The notes beneath the pieces were generated by a model. It was given only the letters and a program-made list of their open reading frames with translations. It did no database searches and was not told the DNA's origin. From the NCBI GenBank assembly GCA_038227745.1, contig JBBRPS010000013.1:1-33932 (forward strand): 33,932 nucleotides of DNA, in the 5' to 3' direction. Below are positions 9,574 to 17,753 of this stretch, piece by piece (the first letter of the stretch is position 1; the number at the start of each line of letters is the position of its first letter). The translations under genes and the position numbers were made by a program. Origin of the DNA: DASPXY01 sp038227745. GTDB taxonomy: Bacteria > Planctomycetota > Planctomycetia > Gemmatales > Gemmataceae.

Positions 9574-11880
9574 TTAGAGGCGAGAGTTGTCTTCCGCGCC
9601 ACTGCGGGCCAGTTCGTCGCGGAACCCTTCTACCGTGGCGTGGCCGGCACCGAGGAGGCGGTTGACGACGGCGGCGCCCCCCTCGGGCAGCCAGGCCCGC
9701 GTCGGCCGGTTGGCCTCCCCCGGTGGGCGCGACTGTCCCTCCAGCGCCAGCACCGCCACCTGCCGCAGCAGCGACAGCGCCCGCTCCTGCGAGGTGCCGG
9801 CCGAGCTCTTCTCCTGGGGGCCAGCCGTCAGGGAGATGTCGGCGAGCTGCACCCGGCCGTTGGGCTGCACCCATACGTGCGCGGTCGTCAGCGCCGGCGG
9901 CAGGGTGGCGTCGGCGCAGGCGGCCGACAGTTCGCCGGCCAACTCGGCCAGCAGCGTCCGCACCTCCGCCCAGTCCAGCGTGCCCTCACTGTGGATGAAG
10001 TCCGGCAGCGGGCAGCCGGACGGGGCGAGGATCGCGTCCCACTGCAGCTCGCCCTGCCGGCCGCGGCCCAGCCAGCGCAGGCGCGTGCGGCGGCTGACGT
10101 CACGGCGCGCCGCGTCCAGCGGCGGCGCCCCCGTTGGTCGCAGCCAGAGGAACACGCGCCGCCCCAAAGAGGGATCCTCGCCCAGGACGACTTTTTCCTG
10201 TTGCGCCCACTTGAGCGCCCCGCGGACCGCGAAGCCGCCGACGCGCTCCGGCAGCGGCCCCGCCTGGCCCGAGCCGCGGTCGAGCCGACGGCTGTGCAGG
10301 AATGACAGCAGCCAGCCGCCGGTGCCCAGCAGCGCCTCGCCTCTCCCCAGCGCGGGCAGTTCGGCCACGCGCGTGCCGCTGAGGGCCTCGTGCAGGCCCC
10401 GATAACTGTTCGCCGCGCGCATCGTCGAGCAGACCAGGCCCCCCCCGACGACCGCCCAGCCCCACGTCAGCCACAAGTCAGTCCCGCTCGCCAGCGCCTC
10501 CCACTCCGCCGCCGTGCGGGCCTCCCCCGCCCGCAGCAGCAGGAGCAGCGCCGTGGCCAGCCAGCCGAGGTGGACCAGCCCGCAGAACAAGAGCGCGCGC
10601 AGGCCGGCCTTCCCCCAGCCCGGCGGGTCGATCCAGCGCGTTGTACAGACACGCAGCCGCGCCAGCGCCTTGCCCAGGGAGCAGCCCCAGACGTGCTCGC
10701 TGACGGTGAAGTAGGCGAGCAGCAGCCCGAGGGCGAGGCCGCGGCCGAGGGCGAGCACGCCGGCCCGCTGCTCCGCCGTGTCGGGGCCGCGCAGCAGGAC
10801 GGCCGACAGGGCGAAGGCCGCCCGGACGGCCAGCCACAGCATCGCGAGGTCGGCGACGTAGGCGGCGGCGCGGCGCGCCAGGCCGGGCAGGGTGAGCGGG
10901 TTGGGTACGAGGGCGAGCAGGGCCAGGCGGAAGGACTCCAGGTCGGGGTAACGGCGGTCGCGGTCGCGCTCCAGGCCGCGCAGCACCGCGCGGTCGAGTG
11001 CCGCGGGCAGATCCGGCCGCAGCGACCGCAGCGACGGCGGCGGGTCCGAGACGATGCGCGCCAGCGTCGCCGCCCCGTCCTGGCCGTGGAACGGCGGCCG
11101 GCCCGTGAGGAGGTAAAAGAGCGTCGCCGCCACCGAGTAGACGTCGGTACGGCGGTCGATCGGTTCGCCGCGGACCTGTTCGGGCGAGGCGTAGTGGGGC
11201 GTGCCGACGAAGGCGCCGGTGCGCGTCAGGTGGCCCTCTTTCACGAGCGACTTGGCCAGGCCGAAGTCGCCGACCTTGACTCGGCCGTCGGCCTCCAGGA
11301 AGCAGTTGGAGGGCTTGACGTCGCGGTGGATGACCTCCAGGCGGTGCGCCTCCTGCAGGCCGTCGATGACGTCGAGGGCCTTGGCGATGGCGTCGTCCGG
11401 CGGCAGCGGCCCGCGGTCGTCCACCAGGTCCTTGAGGGTGTCGCCGGGCATCAGTTCCATGACAATGTAGGGCCGGCCGGCGTCCTCATCGACGGCGTGG
11501 ACGAAAACGCAGCGCGGGTGGGTGACCATGCTGGCGATGCGGCCTTCCTGGCGGAAGCGCTCGAGGGCGTCCTCGGAGGTGGCGAAATCGGGGGCGATCA
11601 GCTTCAGGGCCACGCGCCGGCCGGAGGCGGTCTCTTCGGCCTCGTAGACGGTGCCCATGCCGCCCTCGCCCAGCCGCCGCAGCAGGCGGTAGCCACCCAG
11701 GTTCGCCGGGGCCGAATCGGCCGTGCCCACGGACCGGGCCGCCACCTGGGTGGCCTCACCCCCGCCGCCGAGCGGGTCCAGGGTGCTGCCGGGGAGCGGC
11801 TGTCCGCAGTAGGCGCAGAACGACGGGCGCGCGCCGGAGAACTCGAGCGTGCGGCTGCACTTGGCACAGACGACCTGCAT
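9574..11880 (-). CDS. Ser/Thr protein kinase with zinc ribbon, RDD membrane domain and C-terminal pseudokinase
   Basis: A 768-residue protein. A zinc ribbon occupies residues 5-25 (C5-x2-C8, C22-x2-C25). A Hanks-type kinase domain runs from about 64 to 325, with the glycine loop LGEGGMGTVY, Lys93 in VALKL, the catalytic loop HRDVKPSN near 184, DFG near 206 and APE-like SPEQV. An RDD-type membrane domain with several helices covers about 335-500. The last 240 residues look like a second, degraded kinase fold (VLGEDPSLGRRVFLWLRP; HVWVQPNGRVQLADIS in place of HRD/DFG). The start is ATG 11880, because GGGAGG lies nine bases upstream; the in-frame ATG at 11940 has no ribosome site. The active kinase lies before the membrane domain, so both lobes are likely cytoplasmic. 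Substrates are unknown. It is a single gene, not obviously in an operon. Confidence 0.93.
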   Translation of the reverse strand: MQVVCAKCSRTLEFSGARPSFCAYCGQPLPGSTLDPLGGGGEATQVAARSVGTADSAPANLGGYRLLRRLGEGGMGTVYEAEETASGRRVALKLIAPDFATSEDALERFRQEGRIASMVTHPRCVFVHAVDEDAGRPYIVMELMPGDTLKDLVDDRGPLPPDDAIAKALDVIDGLQEAHRLEVIHRDVKPSNCFLEADGRVKVGDFGLAKSLVKEGHLTRTGAFVGTPHYASPEQVRGEPIDRRTDVYSVAATLFYLLTGRPPFHGQDGAATLARIVSDPPPSLRSLRPDLPAALDRAVLRGLERDRDRRYPDLESFRLALLALVPNPLTLPGLARRAAAYVADLAMLWLAVRAAFALSAVLLRGPDTAEQRAGVLALGRGLALGLLLAYFTVSEHVWGCSLGKALARLRVCTTRWIDPPGWGKAGLRALLFCGLVHLGWLATALLLLLRAGEARTAAEWEALASGTDLWLTWGWAVVGGGLVCSTMRAANSYRGLHEALSGTRVAELPALGRGEALLGTGGWLLSFLHSRRLDRGSGQAGPLPERVGGFAVRGALKWAQQEKVVLGEDPSLGRRVFLWLRPTGAPPLDAARRDVSRRTRLRWLGRGRQGELQWDAILAPSGCPLPDFIHSEGTLDWAEVRTLLAELAGELSAACADATLPPALTTAHVWVQPNGRVQLADISLTAGPQEKSSAGTSQERALSLLRQVAVLALEGQSRPPGEANRPTRAWLPEGGAAVVNRLLGAGHATVEGFRDELARSGAEDNSRL

Positions 11881-11959
11881 GGCCAGCCGCCTCCCTTCCT
11901 TTCCGTGCTCGTCCGACCGGGCCCGTGAGTCCTGATTCATGGTCCGGCGGAGGGTGTCT

Positions 11960-12025
11960 GGTTTGTGGTGCAGGCGTCCTGCCTGCGCGGCTGCCCGTGC
12001 AGGCGGGACGCCTGCACCACAAACC
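11960..12025. repeat. Nested hairpin element between glycoside hydrolase and kinase genes
   Basis: Arms 11960-11986 and 11999-12025 (27 bp) are reverse complements with a single mismatch. The outer edge is GGTTTGTGGTGCAGGC, and the arm itself folds (GCAGGC-GTCCT-GCCTGC). It lies 55 bp beyond the stop of the minus-strand hydrolase gene and about 80 bp before the kinase start, so it could end the hydrolase transcript. There is no T-tract. Confidence 0.8.
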
Positions 12026-12079
12026 GGATTGTATATGAGGGACTGCCCCCGTTGCTTTGTATGTCACCGGGTTGGTCCG

Positions 12080-13900
12080 TCACTCGTAGGCGATGTCGTC
12101 GAGGTAGAACGCGATCGGCTGGCCGGTCCCGCGCACCACCCACACGAAGCCCGTCTTGATGCGCGTCAGGTCCAGGCCGCCCAGGTCGATGCGGAACTGC
12201 TGCCACTCCGTGGTGAGCTTCACCGCGTCGAGCTTGCCCTTCGCGGTGTCGTGGAAGCGCTTGTCCTTGCCGATCAGGCCGAACTCGAACGTCACCACCT
12301 CGCCGCCCTTCGCCCCGCGCGCCCAGAAGGTCAGGCGCTTCGCGCCGCTCAGGTCCCAGCCGCCCGGCCGGTCGCCCCAGTCGTTCGCCGGGTGCTGCCA
12401 CACCACGCCGGCCCAGCCGTCCGCCGCCTGGTACTCGGCGCGCAGACACGTCTTGCCCGAGTGCGGCCGGTCCGTGCAGCTCGGGTCCAGCTTCACCGCC
12501 TTGCTGTTCCCCATCCACCCCGTCGGGACGTAGGCCGGGCGCTCGCGGTCGCCCTCGTCGTACACCACCAGCGGCAGAGTCGCCCGCCGCGCGGCCGGCA
12601 GCGTATCCGGCCCCTTGACGCGCAGCGGCACGTTGGCGACCGCCGCCCCCCCGTGGCCGTCGTGGACGTACGCGAACAGGCGGTAGCCGCCCCCGCCCTT
12701 CGGCATCTTCAGCTCGACCTTCCCGGCGTCCGCCTTCACGACCGCGTCGGGGAAGGTCGGCGGCGCCTCCTCCGCGTCGCCGCCCGTGCCATAGGCGAAC
12801 GCCTCGCGCTGCAGCACCCAGCGGACCTTCAGCGCATCACCCTCCGGATCCGAGGCCGTCAGCGTGGCGCGCACCGTCGCACCCGGCTCGACCTCCGCCG
12901 GGCCTTCGAGCGCGAGCGCCTCGATCTCCGGGCAGCGGTTCGCGGGCAGCCTGTACCCCCAAAGTTCGGTCATCGCGTCCACTGCGCCGAGGCGGCTGCC
13001 GTCGGGGAGGAACATGCCGAACCACGTCGCCGTCGCCTCCTGCTTGTGGCCCCAGAGGAAGGCGTAGGCGCCCAGGCACTGCCCCTTCGCCCCGACAACC
13101 GCCTTGAGGTAGCCGTCGCGGTACGCCCGCGCCTTTGCGGTGCTGCTCAGCTCGGGGGCCGCCCCCCAGGCGTTCTTCTTTACCTCCCACACGCCGGCCG
13201 GGCCGAACTCGGTCAAGATGTACGGCCTGACGCCGCCCGCCTTGCGGTAGCGCTCCGGCAGGCTGGCGGCGCCGGCGTAACTGTTGATGCCGACCACGTC
13301 GATGTCCGGACAGAGGCGGTGGATGTTCTTGACGCGGTCGCCGCCGATCTCGGCGACGACCGTCATGGTCGGGTGGTTGGAGTCGAGCTTCTTGATCAGG
13401 GCGGCGATGTTGTTGACCGCCGACCAGATCGCGGCGTTGTCGCCCTTGCCGTACCCTTCCATCTCGTTGCCGACGCCCCACATCAGCAGGGCGGGGTGGT
13501 CCTTGTAGCGCAGGACGATACGGCGGGTGTCGTCGTACTGCTTCGCGACCTGGTCGGCGTCGTTGTAGTTGAAGCCGTGGCGCTCGTGGCCGAGCCAGAG
13601 GCCGACCGTCACCGTCACGCCGCGGCGGTGGGCCTCGTCGAGGAGGTTGCCGAGTTTGTCGGCGCCCCAGGTGCGGACCGAGTTGCCGCCGGCCGCCACG
13701 AGGGCCTCGAGCGCTTTCGGGGAAGTGTCGCCGCCGGCGCCCTTGATGAGATAGGGCTTGTCGTCGCGCTCGAGGCGGTACCCGTTGCCGTCCTTGTTCA
13801 CGCGGACGACAGAGGGCTTGCCGGGCGGGCCGGCCACCGCGGACGGGGCCGCGAGGCAGACGAGGAGCAGGGCGGCCAGCGCGGGGGGAGTCCGGTGCAT
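12080..13900 (-). CDS. Secreted glycoside hydrolase, TIM barrel (GH2/GH5-like clan)
   Basis: A 606-residue exported protein. The signal peptide is residues 1-23 (LAALLLVCLAAPSAVAG). The (beta/alpha)8 barrel begins near 30 with YRLERDDKPYLIKGAGG and KALEALVAAGGNSVRTWG. The acid/base candidate is the Glu of GVGNEMEG (about residue 146) and the nucleophile candidate is the Glu of YILTEFGPAG (about 231), the order and spacing of clan GH-A enzymes. A beta-sandwich (about 330-425, with ASDPEGDALKVRW) and a C-terminal carbohydrate-binding-like jelly roll (about 440-606) follow. The start ATG 13900 is chosen because the signal peptide begins there; upstream codons to 14035 are not protein-like. A TACAAT box lies at 13940-13945 on the minus strand, but no good -35 is seen. 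The gene is divergent from the GntR operon. The substrate cannot be named. Confidence 0.9.
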   Translation of the reverse strand: MHRTPPALAALLLVCLAAPSAVAGPPGKPSVVRVNKDGNGYRLERDDKPYLIKGAGGDTSPKALEALVAAGGNSVRTWGADKLGNLLDEAHRRGVTVTVGLWLGHERHGFNYNDADQVAKQYDDTRRIVLRYKDHPALLMWGVGNEMEGYGKGDNAAIWSAVNNIAALIKKLDSNHPTMTVVAEIGGDRVKNIHRLCPDIDVVGINSYAGAASLPERYRKAGGVRPYILTEFGPAGVWEVKKNAWGAAPELSSTAKARAYRDGYLKAVVGAKGQCLGAYAFLWGHKQEATATWFGMFLPDGSRLGAVDAMTELWGYRLPANRCPEIEALALEGPAEVEPGATVRATLTASDPEGDALKVRWVLQREAFAYGTGGDAEEAPPTFPDAVVKADAGKVELKMPKGGGGYRLFAYVHDGHGGAAVANVPLRVKGPDTLPAARRATLPLVVYDEGDRERPAYVPTGWMGNSKAVKLDPSCTDRPHSGKTCLRAEYQAADGWAGVVWQHPANDWGDRPGGWDLSGAKRLTFWARGAKGGEVVTFEFGLIGKDKRFHDTAKGKLDAVKLTTEWQQFRIDLGGLDLTRIKTGFVWVVRGTGQPIAFYLDDIAYE

Positions 13901-13986
13901 GGGAACGAACCTCAGCAGGAGCGGCGGGCGACCCGGCTCATTGTACGGGCTTCCCGCGGGCCGGTGAGTTTTCCCAGAAAAAGCTC

Positions 13987-14014
13987 TTGACAGCCTCTCC
14001 CTCTCTTGTATTAT
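13987..14014 (+). promoter_or_regulatory. Sigma70-type promoter of the GntR/ABC operon
   Basis: TTGACA (13987-13992) and TATTAT (14009-14014) are separated by 16 bp, a near-consensus housekeeping promoter in an otherwise very GC-rich window. Transcription should start at about 14020-14023, some 50 bases before the GTG at 14071. Confidence 0.8.
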
Positions 14015-14026
14015 GTAACTAATACA
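14007..14026. promoter_or_regulatory. Operator for the GntR (YtrA-type) regulator
   Basis: TGTATTA (14007-14013) and TAATACA (14020-14026) are perfect 7-bp inverted arms around six bases. The site covers the -10 box of the promoter. GntR regulators of the YtrA type bind such short AT-rich palindromes, so the product of the next gene probably represses its own operon here. Confidence 0.75.
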
Positions 14027-14070
14027 GTGACACATTGAACCCGGTCGCGCCCTGGCGGCGGAAAGGCCCC

Positions 14071-14463
14071 GTGGACATTCACCTCGCGAACGATGGCGTG
14101 CCCATCTACCTGCAAATCGTCAACCAGGTGAAGTACCTGGTGGCGTCGGGGCGGCTCGCGGCCGGGGAGGAGCTGCCGCCCATCCGCGCCCTGGCGGAGC
14201 GGCTGCTCGTCAACCCGAACACGGTCGCCCGCGCCTACCGCGAGCTGGAGCTGTACGGCGTCGTCAGCAAGCGCCGCACCGCGGGCACCTACGTCTCCGG
14301 CGCCGGCTCGCCGCTCGCCCGCCGCGAGCGCGTGAAGATCCTCTCCGAGCGCATCGACGCCCTGCTCGCCGAGGCCAGCCAGCTGGACGTGGCTACAGAA
14401 GAGGTCATCGACCTCCTGCGCCGCCGCGCCGAAGTCATGCAACCCCGTTCCCGGGAGGAGTGA
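14071..14463 (+). CDS. GntR family regulator, YtrA subfamily
   Basis: A 130-residue regulator. The winged helix-turn-helix spans about residues 9-78: VPIYLQIVNQVKYLVASGRL, then ELPPIRALAERLLVNPNTVA with RAYRELE as recognition helix, and the wing RRTAGTYVSG. Only about 50 helical residues follow, so there is no effector domain of FadR or HutC type; this short form is typical of the YtrA group linked to ABC transporters. The start is GTG 14071 (VDIHLANDGVPIY), matching family N-termini, with GGAAAG just upstream. A TTG at 14035 in frame lies almost at the transcript start and has no ribosome site. The stop overlaps the Shine-Dalgarno sequence of the ABC ATPase, so the genes are co-translated. 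It is probably released from its operator by an unknown cell-envelope signal. Confidence 0.92.
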   Translation: MDIHLANDGVPIYLQIVNQVKYLVASGRLAAGEELPPIRALAERLLVNPNTVARAYRELELYGVVSKRRTAGTYVSGAGSPLARRERVKILSERIDALLAEASQLDVATEEVIDLLRRRAEVMQPRSREE

Positions 14464-14467
14464 AACC

Positions 14468-15394
14468 ATGATGGCCGATGATCTGTTCGCGCCCGAGGCG
14501 GCGATCGACATCCGGGGGGTGACACGCCGTTTCGGCGACCGGGCCGCCCTCGACGGCGTCAGCCTGACGGTGCCGTGCGGCGCCGTCTTCGGCCTCGTCG
14601 GCGCCAACGGCGCCGGCAAGACGACGCTCATCCGGCACGTGCTCGGGCTGCTGCGGGCGGCGTCGGGGTCGGTGCGCGTCTTCGGCCTCGACCCGGTGGC
14701 CGACCCCGCGGGCGTCCTGGGGCGCGTCGGCTACCTGGCAGAGGAGAACGATCTGCCGGGCTGGATGCGCGTGGACGAGCTGCTGCGCTACACGCGCGCC
14801 TTCTATCCGAACTGGGACGACGCCTACGCCGCGGAGCTGTCCCGGGCCTTCGCCCTCGAGCCGGCAGCGCGGATAAAAAACCTCTCCAAGGGCCAGAAGG
14901 CGCGGGCGGGCCTCGTCGCCGCCCTGGCCCATCGCCCCGAACTCCTGGTGCTGGACGAGCCGTCGTCGGGTCTCGACCCGATTGTCCGCCGCGACATTCT
15001 CGGGGCGATCATCCACACGATCGCGGAGGAGGGGCGGACGGTGCTGTTCTCGTCGCACCTGCTCGACGAGGTGGAGCGCGTCTCGGACCACGTCGCCATG
15101 ATCGACCGGGGGCGCGTGGTGTTCAGCGGCGACCTCGACGAGGTCAAGGAGATGCACCGCCGTCTGACGCTGCGGTTCGAGGTGCCGCGGCCGGCGCCGC
15201 CGGCGCTGGCGGGGGCGCTGGCCTGGGAGGGGTCGGGCCGCGAGTGGACCGCCGTCTGCGCCGGCCGGCCCGCCGAGTTCCAGAGGGCCGCGGAGGCGTG
15301 TGGGGCGCGCATCGTCGAGGAGCGCGTACCGTCGCTCGATGAGATCTTCGTGGCCCAGGTGGGCACGCACTGCCCGGTCCGGGGGGAGGATTAG
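14468..15394 (+). CDS. ABC transporter ATP-binding protein
   Basis: A 308-residue ABC ATPase partnered with the YtrA-type regulator. Walker A is GANGAGKTT (45-53), the Q-loop region is YLAEEN near 92, the signature is LSKGQKARAG near 139, Walker B is LLVLDEPSSGLDP near 158-170, and the switch His is in SSHLLDE near 197. The C-terminal 80 residues form a small extra domain ending ERVPSLDEIFVAQVG. GGGAGGAG lies seven bases before ATG 14468, overlapping the regulator stop. Three bases separate its stop from the permease start. It powers the permease at 15398-17008; by analogy with YtrA operons it could act in envelope stress or antibiotic export, but the substrate is unknown. Confidence 0.95.
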   Translation: MMADDLFAPEAAIDIRGVTRRFGDRAALDGVSLTVPCGAVFGLVGANGAGKTTLIRHVLGLLRAASGSVRVFGLDPVADPAGVLGRVGYLAEENDLPGWMRVDELLRYTRAFYPNWDDAYAAELSRAFALEPAARIKNLSKGQKARAGLVAALAHRPELLVLDEPSSGLDPIVRRDILGAIIHTIAEEGRTVLFSSHLLDEVERVSDHVAMIDRGRVVFSGDLDEVKEMHRRLTLRFEVPRPAPPALAGALAWEGSGREWTAVCAGRPAEFQRAAEACGARIVEERVPSLDEIFVAQVGTHCPVRGED

Positions 15395-15397
15395 ATC

Positions 15398-17008
15398 ATG
15401 CGCTCACCCGCACTGGCCCTGGCCTGGCAACTGTGGCGGCCGCACCGCTGGGGGTTCTGCGCCATCGGCGCCGGGCTGGCGGTCCTCGCCACCCTCTGCC
15501 GCATCCTGCCCGCCGCTAGCTCGAAGAGCCTCGGCCCGTTGACCGGCCTGCTCGTCTTCTGGGCGCTGATCTACCTCCTCTCGGTCTTCGTCTACTCGGA
15601 CCTGAGTCCGGGGGCGAAGCATGCCGGCTTCCCGGCGCGCATGTTCACGCTGCCGGTGCGGACGAGTGTCCTGGTGGCGTGGCCGATGTTCTACGGGATG
15701 GCGACCGTGGCCCTGCTGTGGCTGGCGGCGGCCTGGCTGGTGCTGGTGCCCTGCGGCCTATCCCCGGCGCACGGCTGGTGGCCGGCCCTGCTCTGCGCGG
15801 CCTGCGTGGCCTGTTTCCAGGCCATCGCCTGGACGCTCGTCGGCTCGCCCCTGGCCCGCCTGGTCGTGGCGGTGCTGGTCCTGCCCGGCTGGGTGCTGGC
15901 GGGCGTCCACAGCGCCTTCTTCACGAGCCTGAACGGACTCGTGACGGGGCTGGTCGGCGCGATCGCGGCGTCCTACGTCGTGGCCGTGGCCGGGGTCGGG
16001 CGCGACCGCCGGGGAGGGACACCGCTCGTGGTGTGGCTGCTGCGGCGGCTGGACGGAATCATGAGCCGGCTGCCGCGACGGCGCTCGTCCTTCCCGTCGT
16101 CGGCCCGGGCGCAGCTCTGGTGCGAGTGGCGCGAGAAGGGACTGGTCCTGCCGCTGCTGCTCGGCTGCTTCATGCTGGTGCTGCTGCTGTCGATCCCCGC
16201 CACGGAGTTCGACGCCCTGCTGCTGTTGCGTGTGCTGGCGGCCGTCCTCGTCCTGCCGCTCGTCCTCGCGTCGTTCGTCGGCTTCGGCATGGGCAAGACG
16301 AGTTTCTGGGCGAAGGATCTCGGTCTGTCGCCGTTCGCCGCGACGCGGCCCCTGTCGAGCGGCACGCTGGCCCTCGCCAAGTTGCGGACGGCCGCGCTCA
16401 GCGCCGCGGCCGGGTGGGCGGTGATGCTGCTGCTCACCGTGCTGTGGGTCGTGCTCTCTGGGAGCTGGGGGCAGGTGGCGAAATGGTGGGGGCTGTTCTG
16501 CCAGGGGCGCGGCGCCGTGGAAATCTGGGCGGTCGTCCCCCTGGCCCTGGTCGGCGCCATCGGGCAGACCTGGGCGCAGCTGGCCGCGGGGCTCTCCACG
16601 GCCCTCACAGGGCGCGCTTGGGTCGTGAACGGCGTCACGCTGCTGTCGCTGGTCGTCGTCGCGGCGCTCACGACGGCCGGCGTTTGGACCGCGTCCCACC
16701 CCGATTTCCTCGACACGCTCGTGGGCGTGTTGTGGGGAGTGGCGGCCGTGGCCCTGCCGGCGAAACTGCTGGCGGCGTGGTCCGTGGTCCGTGCGCTGCT
16801 GCGGCAACGGCTCCTGGAGGCAACGGTCGTGGCGGGCCTGCTGGGCGTGTGGGTCGTGACGGCCGGCTGTCTCGTGGGACTGAATTACCTGCTCATCCCC
16901 GATGCGGTGGCTCCGATCCATTTGCTGGCGGCGGGCATCGTCCTCGGGCTGCCGCTGGTTCGCCCGCTCGCGGCGCCGCTGGCCCTCGCATGGAACCGGC
17001 ACCGCTGA
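15398..17008 (+). CDS. ABC transporter membrane subunit
   Basis: A 536-residue polytopic membrane protein with roughly 12 hydrophobic segments (for example about 13-32, 45-66, 90-115, 125-150, 170-200, 245-300, 330-350, 370-400, 410-435 and 450-530) and a cytoplasmic loop near 205-240 rich in Arg (RRLDGIMSRLPRRRSSF). GGAGG lies 8 bases before ATG 15398, directly after the ATPase stop. It is the third gene of the GntR operon and forms the channel half of the exporter. It is about twice the size of simple ABC-2 permeases, so it may represent two fused halves. Immediately after its stop the sequence changes to a degenerate region containing a DUF1501 gene tail. Confidence 0.9.
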   Translation: MRSPALALAWQLWRPHRWGFCAIGAGLAVLATLCRILPAASSKSLGPLTGLLVFWALIYLLSVFVYSDLSPGAKHAGFPARMFTLPVRTSVLVAWPMFYGMATVALLWLAAAWLVLVPCGLSPAHGWWPALLCAACVACFQAIAWTLVGSPLARLVVAVLVLPGWVLAGVHSAFFTSLNGLVTGLVGAIAASYVVAVAGVGRDRRGGTPLVVWLLRRLDGIMSRLPRRRSSFPSSARAQLWCEWREKGLVLPLLLGCFMLVLLLSIPATEFDALLLLRVLAAVLVLPLVLASFVGFGMGKTSFWAKDLGLSPFAATRPLSSGTLALAKLRTAALSAAAGWAVMLLLTVLWVVLSGSWGQVAKWWGLFCQGRGAVEIWAVVPLALVGAIGQTWAQLAAGLSTALTGRAWVVNGVTLLSLVVVAALTTAGVWTASHPDFLDTLVGVLWGVAAVALPAKLLAAWSVVRALLRQRLLEATVVAGLLGVWVVTAGCLVGLNYLLIPDAVAPIHLLAAGIVLGLPLVRPLAAPLALAWNRHR

Positions 17009-17107
17009 GGGTCATCCCCCGAACAGCGGCAGCGGTCCCGCGTCGATCGAGCAGTCGGCGTTCGGTCGGTTCCCAGTCGCGATTTCCGTTCCCGGATGCC
17101 TGCCCGC

Positions 17108-17284
17108 TCAGGCCGCCATGCTGTACTCGCGTCGTGCCTCTCTTGCTCTCCTGACCTTCAAAGAATCAGCTGGCTCGACGTCGTATGCCGGATGCGTTGT
17201 GTTTTTCCGCGCTGCCTCGAAGGCCCCCAAGTTCCTGGCTACCCTCTCATTCGATGGGTCGAGGTCCACCGCCCGCCTGAACAA
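17108..17284 (-). pseudogene. Coding-like continuation beyond an in-frame amber codon
   Basis: Directly after the TAG at 17285-17287 the same frame stays open for 58 codons to TGA at 17108-17110. The predicted peptide begins LFRRAVDLDPSNERVARNLG and ends ARREYSMAA. It completes a tetratricopeptide-like helix pair with the preceding FYNVAAGLEPNEPVG, which strongly suggests that the ancestral protein continued here. Either a nonsense mutation truncated the gene or the amber codon is read through. Confidence 0.65.
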
Positions 17285-17749
17285 CTACCCGACGGGCTCA
17301 TTCGGCTCGAGTCCGGCCGCCACGTTGTAGAACGTGCTCGCCAGAACAGGAAAGGAGAGCGCGTTCCAGACGACGGCCCGCAGTTGCGCGAGGCGAAACG
17401 GTGGGACTCTCGGTGCGCAGACGCGCAGCTGGTGCAGGAGTCCGTGCCAGTCAGAGGCGGCCTCGGCCTTCTCGAGCTTTTGCAATTCCCCTGCCGTTAC
17501 CTCCTCCCGTTTCGGACCTTTCGGGGGCGGGACGCAGGCGCGCCGAACCCAGTTGAGGTCTGAAGCCAGCCCGCTGAGGCTGCGCCGCTGGGCATCGTCC
17601 AGACCATCCAACCCTCGGCTCAACTCCTCCTCAACGTCCTCGGTCTCCGCGGCCGCCTCTCTCCCCGTGGCCAGAAGGTGGTGGTGGTGATGGAGCAAGA
17701 GCGCGTACGCCCGGTACGCCTCGTCAATCTGCGGATTCTGCGGCGGCAT
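17285..17749 (-). CDS. Hypothetical helical protein, truncated by an amber codon
   Basis: A 154-residue, mostly helical soluble protein of unknown function (start MPPQNPQIDEAYRAYALLLH, with five consecutive His near residues 19-23). Charged helices occur at about 30-60 and 75-105, and a TPR-like C-terminus at about 125-154 (VLASTFYNVAAGLEPNEPVG) stops at TAG 17285-17287. The reading frame then continues for 58 coding-like codons, so the intact protein was probably about 213 residues. The ATG 17749 lies 4 bp after the stop of the upstream gene 17754-18182, so both belong to one transcript. No ribosome site is obvious, and translation probably depends on coupling. It could be the second member of a two-gene module, for example an immunity- or antitoxin-like partner, but nothing in the sequence proves this. 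Confidence 0.6.
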   Translation of the reverse strand: MPPQNPQIDEAYRAYALLLHHHHHLLATGREAAAETEDVEEELSRGLDGLDDAQRRSLSGLASDLNWVRRACVPPPKGPKREEVTAGELQKLEKAEAASDWHGLLHQLRVCAPRVPPFRLAQLRAVVWNALSFPVLASTFYNVAAGLEPNEPVG

Positions 17750-17753
17750 CGTC

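Noticed and set aside
10390..11928. A 512-codon plus-strand frame opposite the kinase
   Set aside because: No recognisable domain, and kinase motifs lie on the minus strand.
11881..11940. Upstream ATG 11940 for the kinase
   Set aside because: No ribosome site; ATG 11880 has GGGAGG nine bases upstream and leads directly into the zinc ribbon.
14035..14070. TTG 14035 as start of the GntR gene
   Set aside because: It would be only about 14 bases from the predicted transcript start, has no Shine-Dalgarno, and family N-termini align with GTG 14071.
17009..17107. A small gene directly after the ABC permease
   Set aside because: Only an 18-bp DUF1501 tail and nondescript sequence; no start, ribosome site or protein-like frame.
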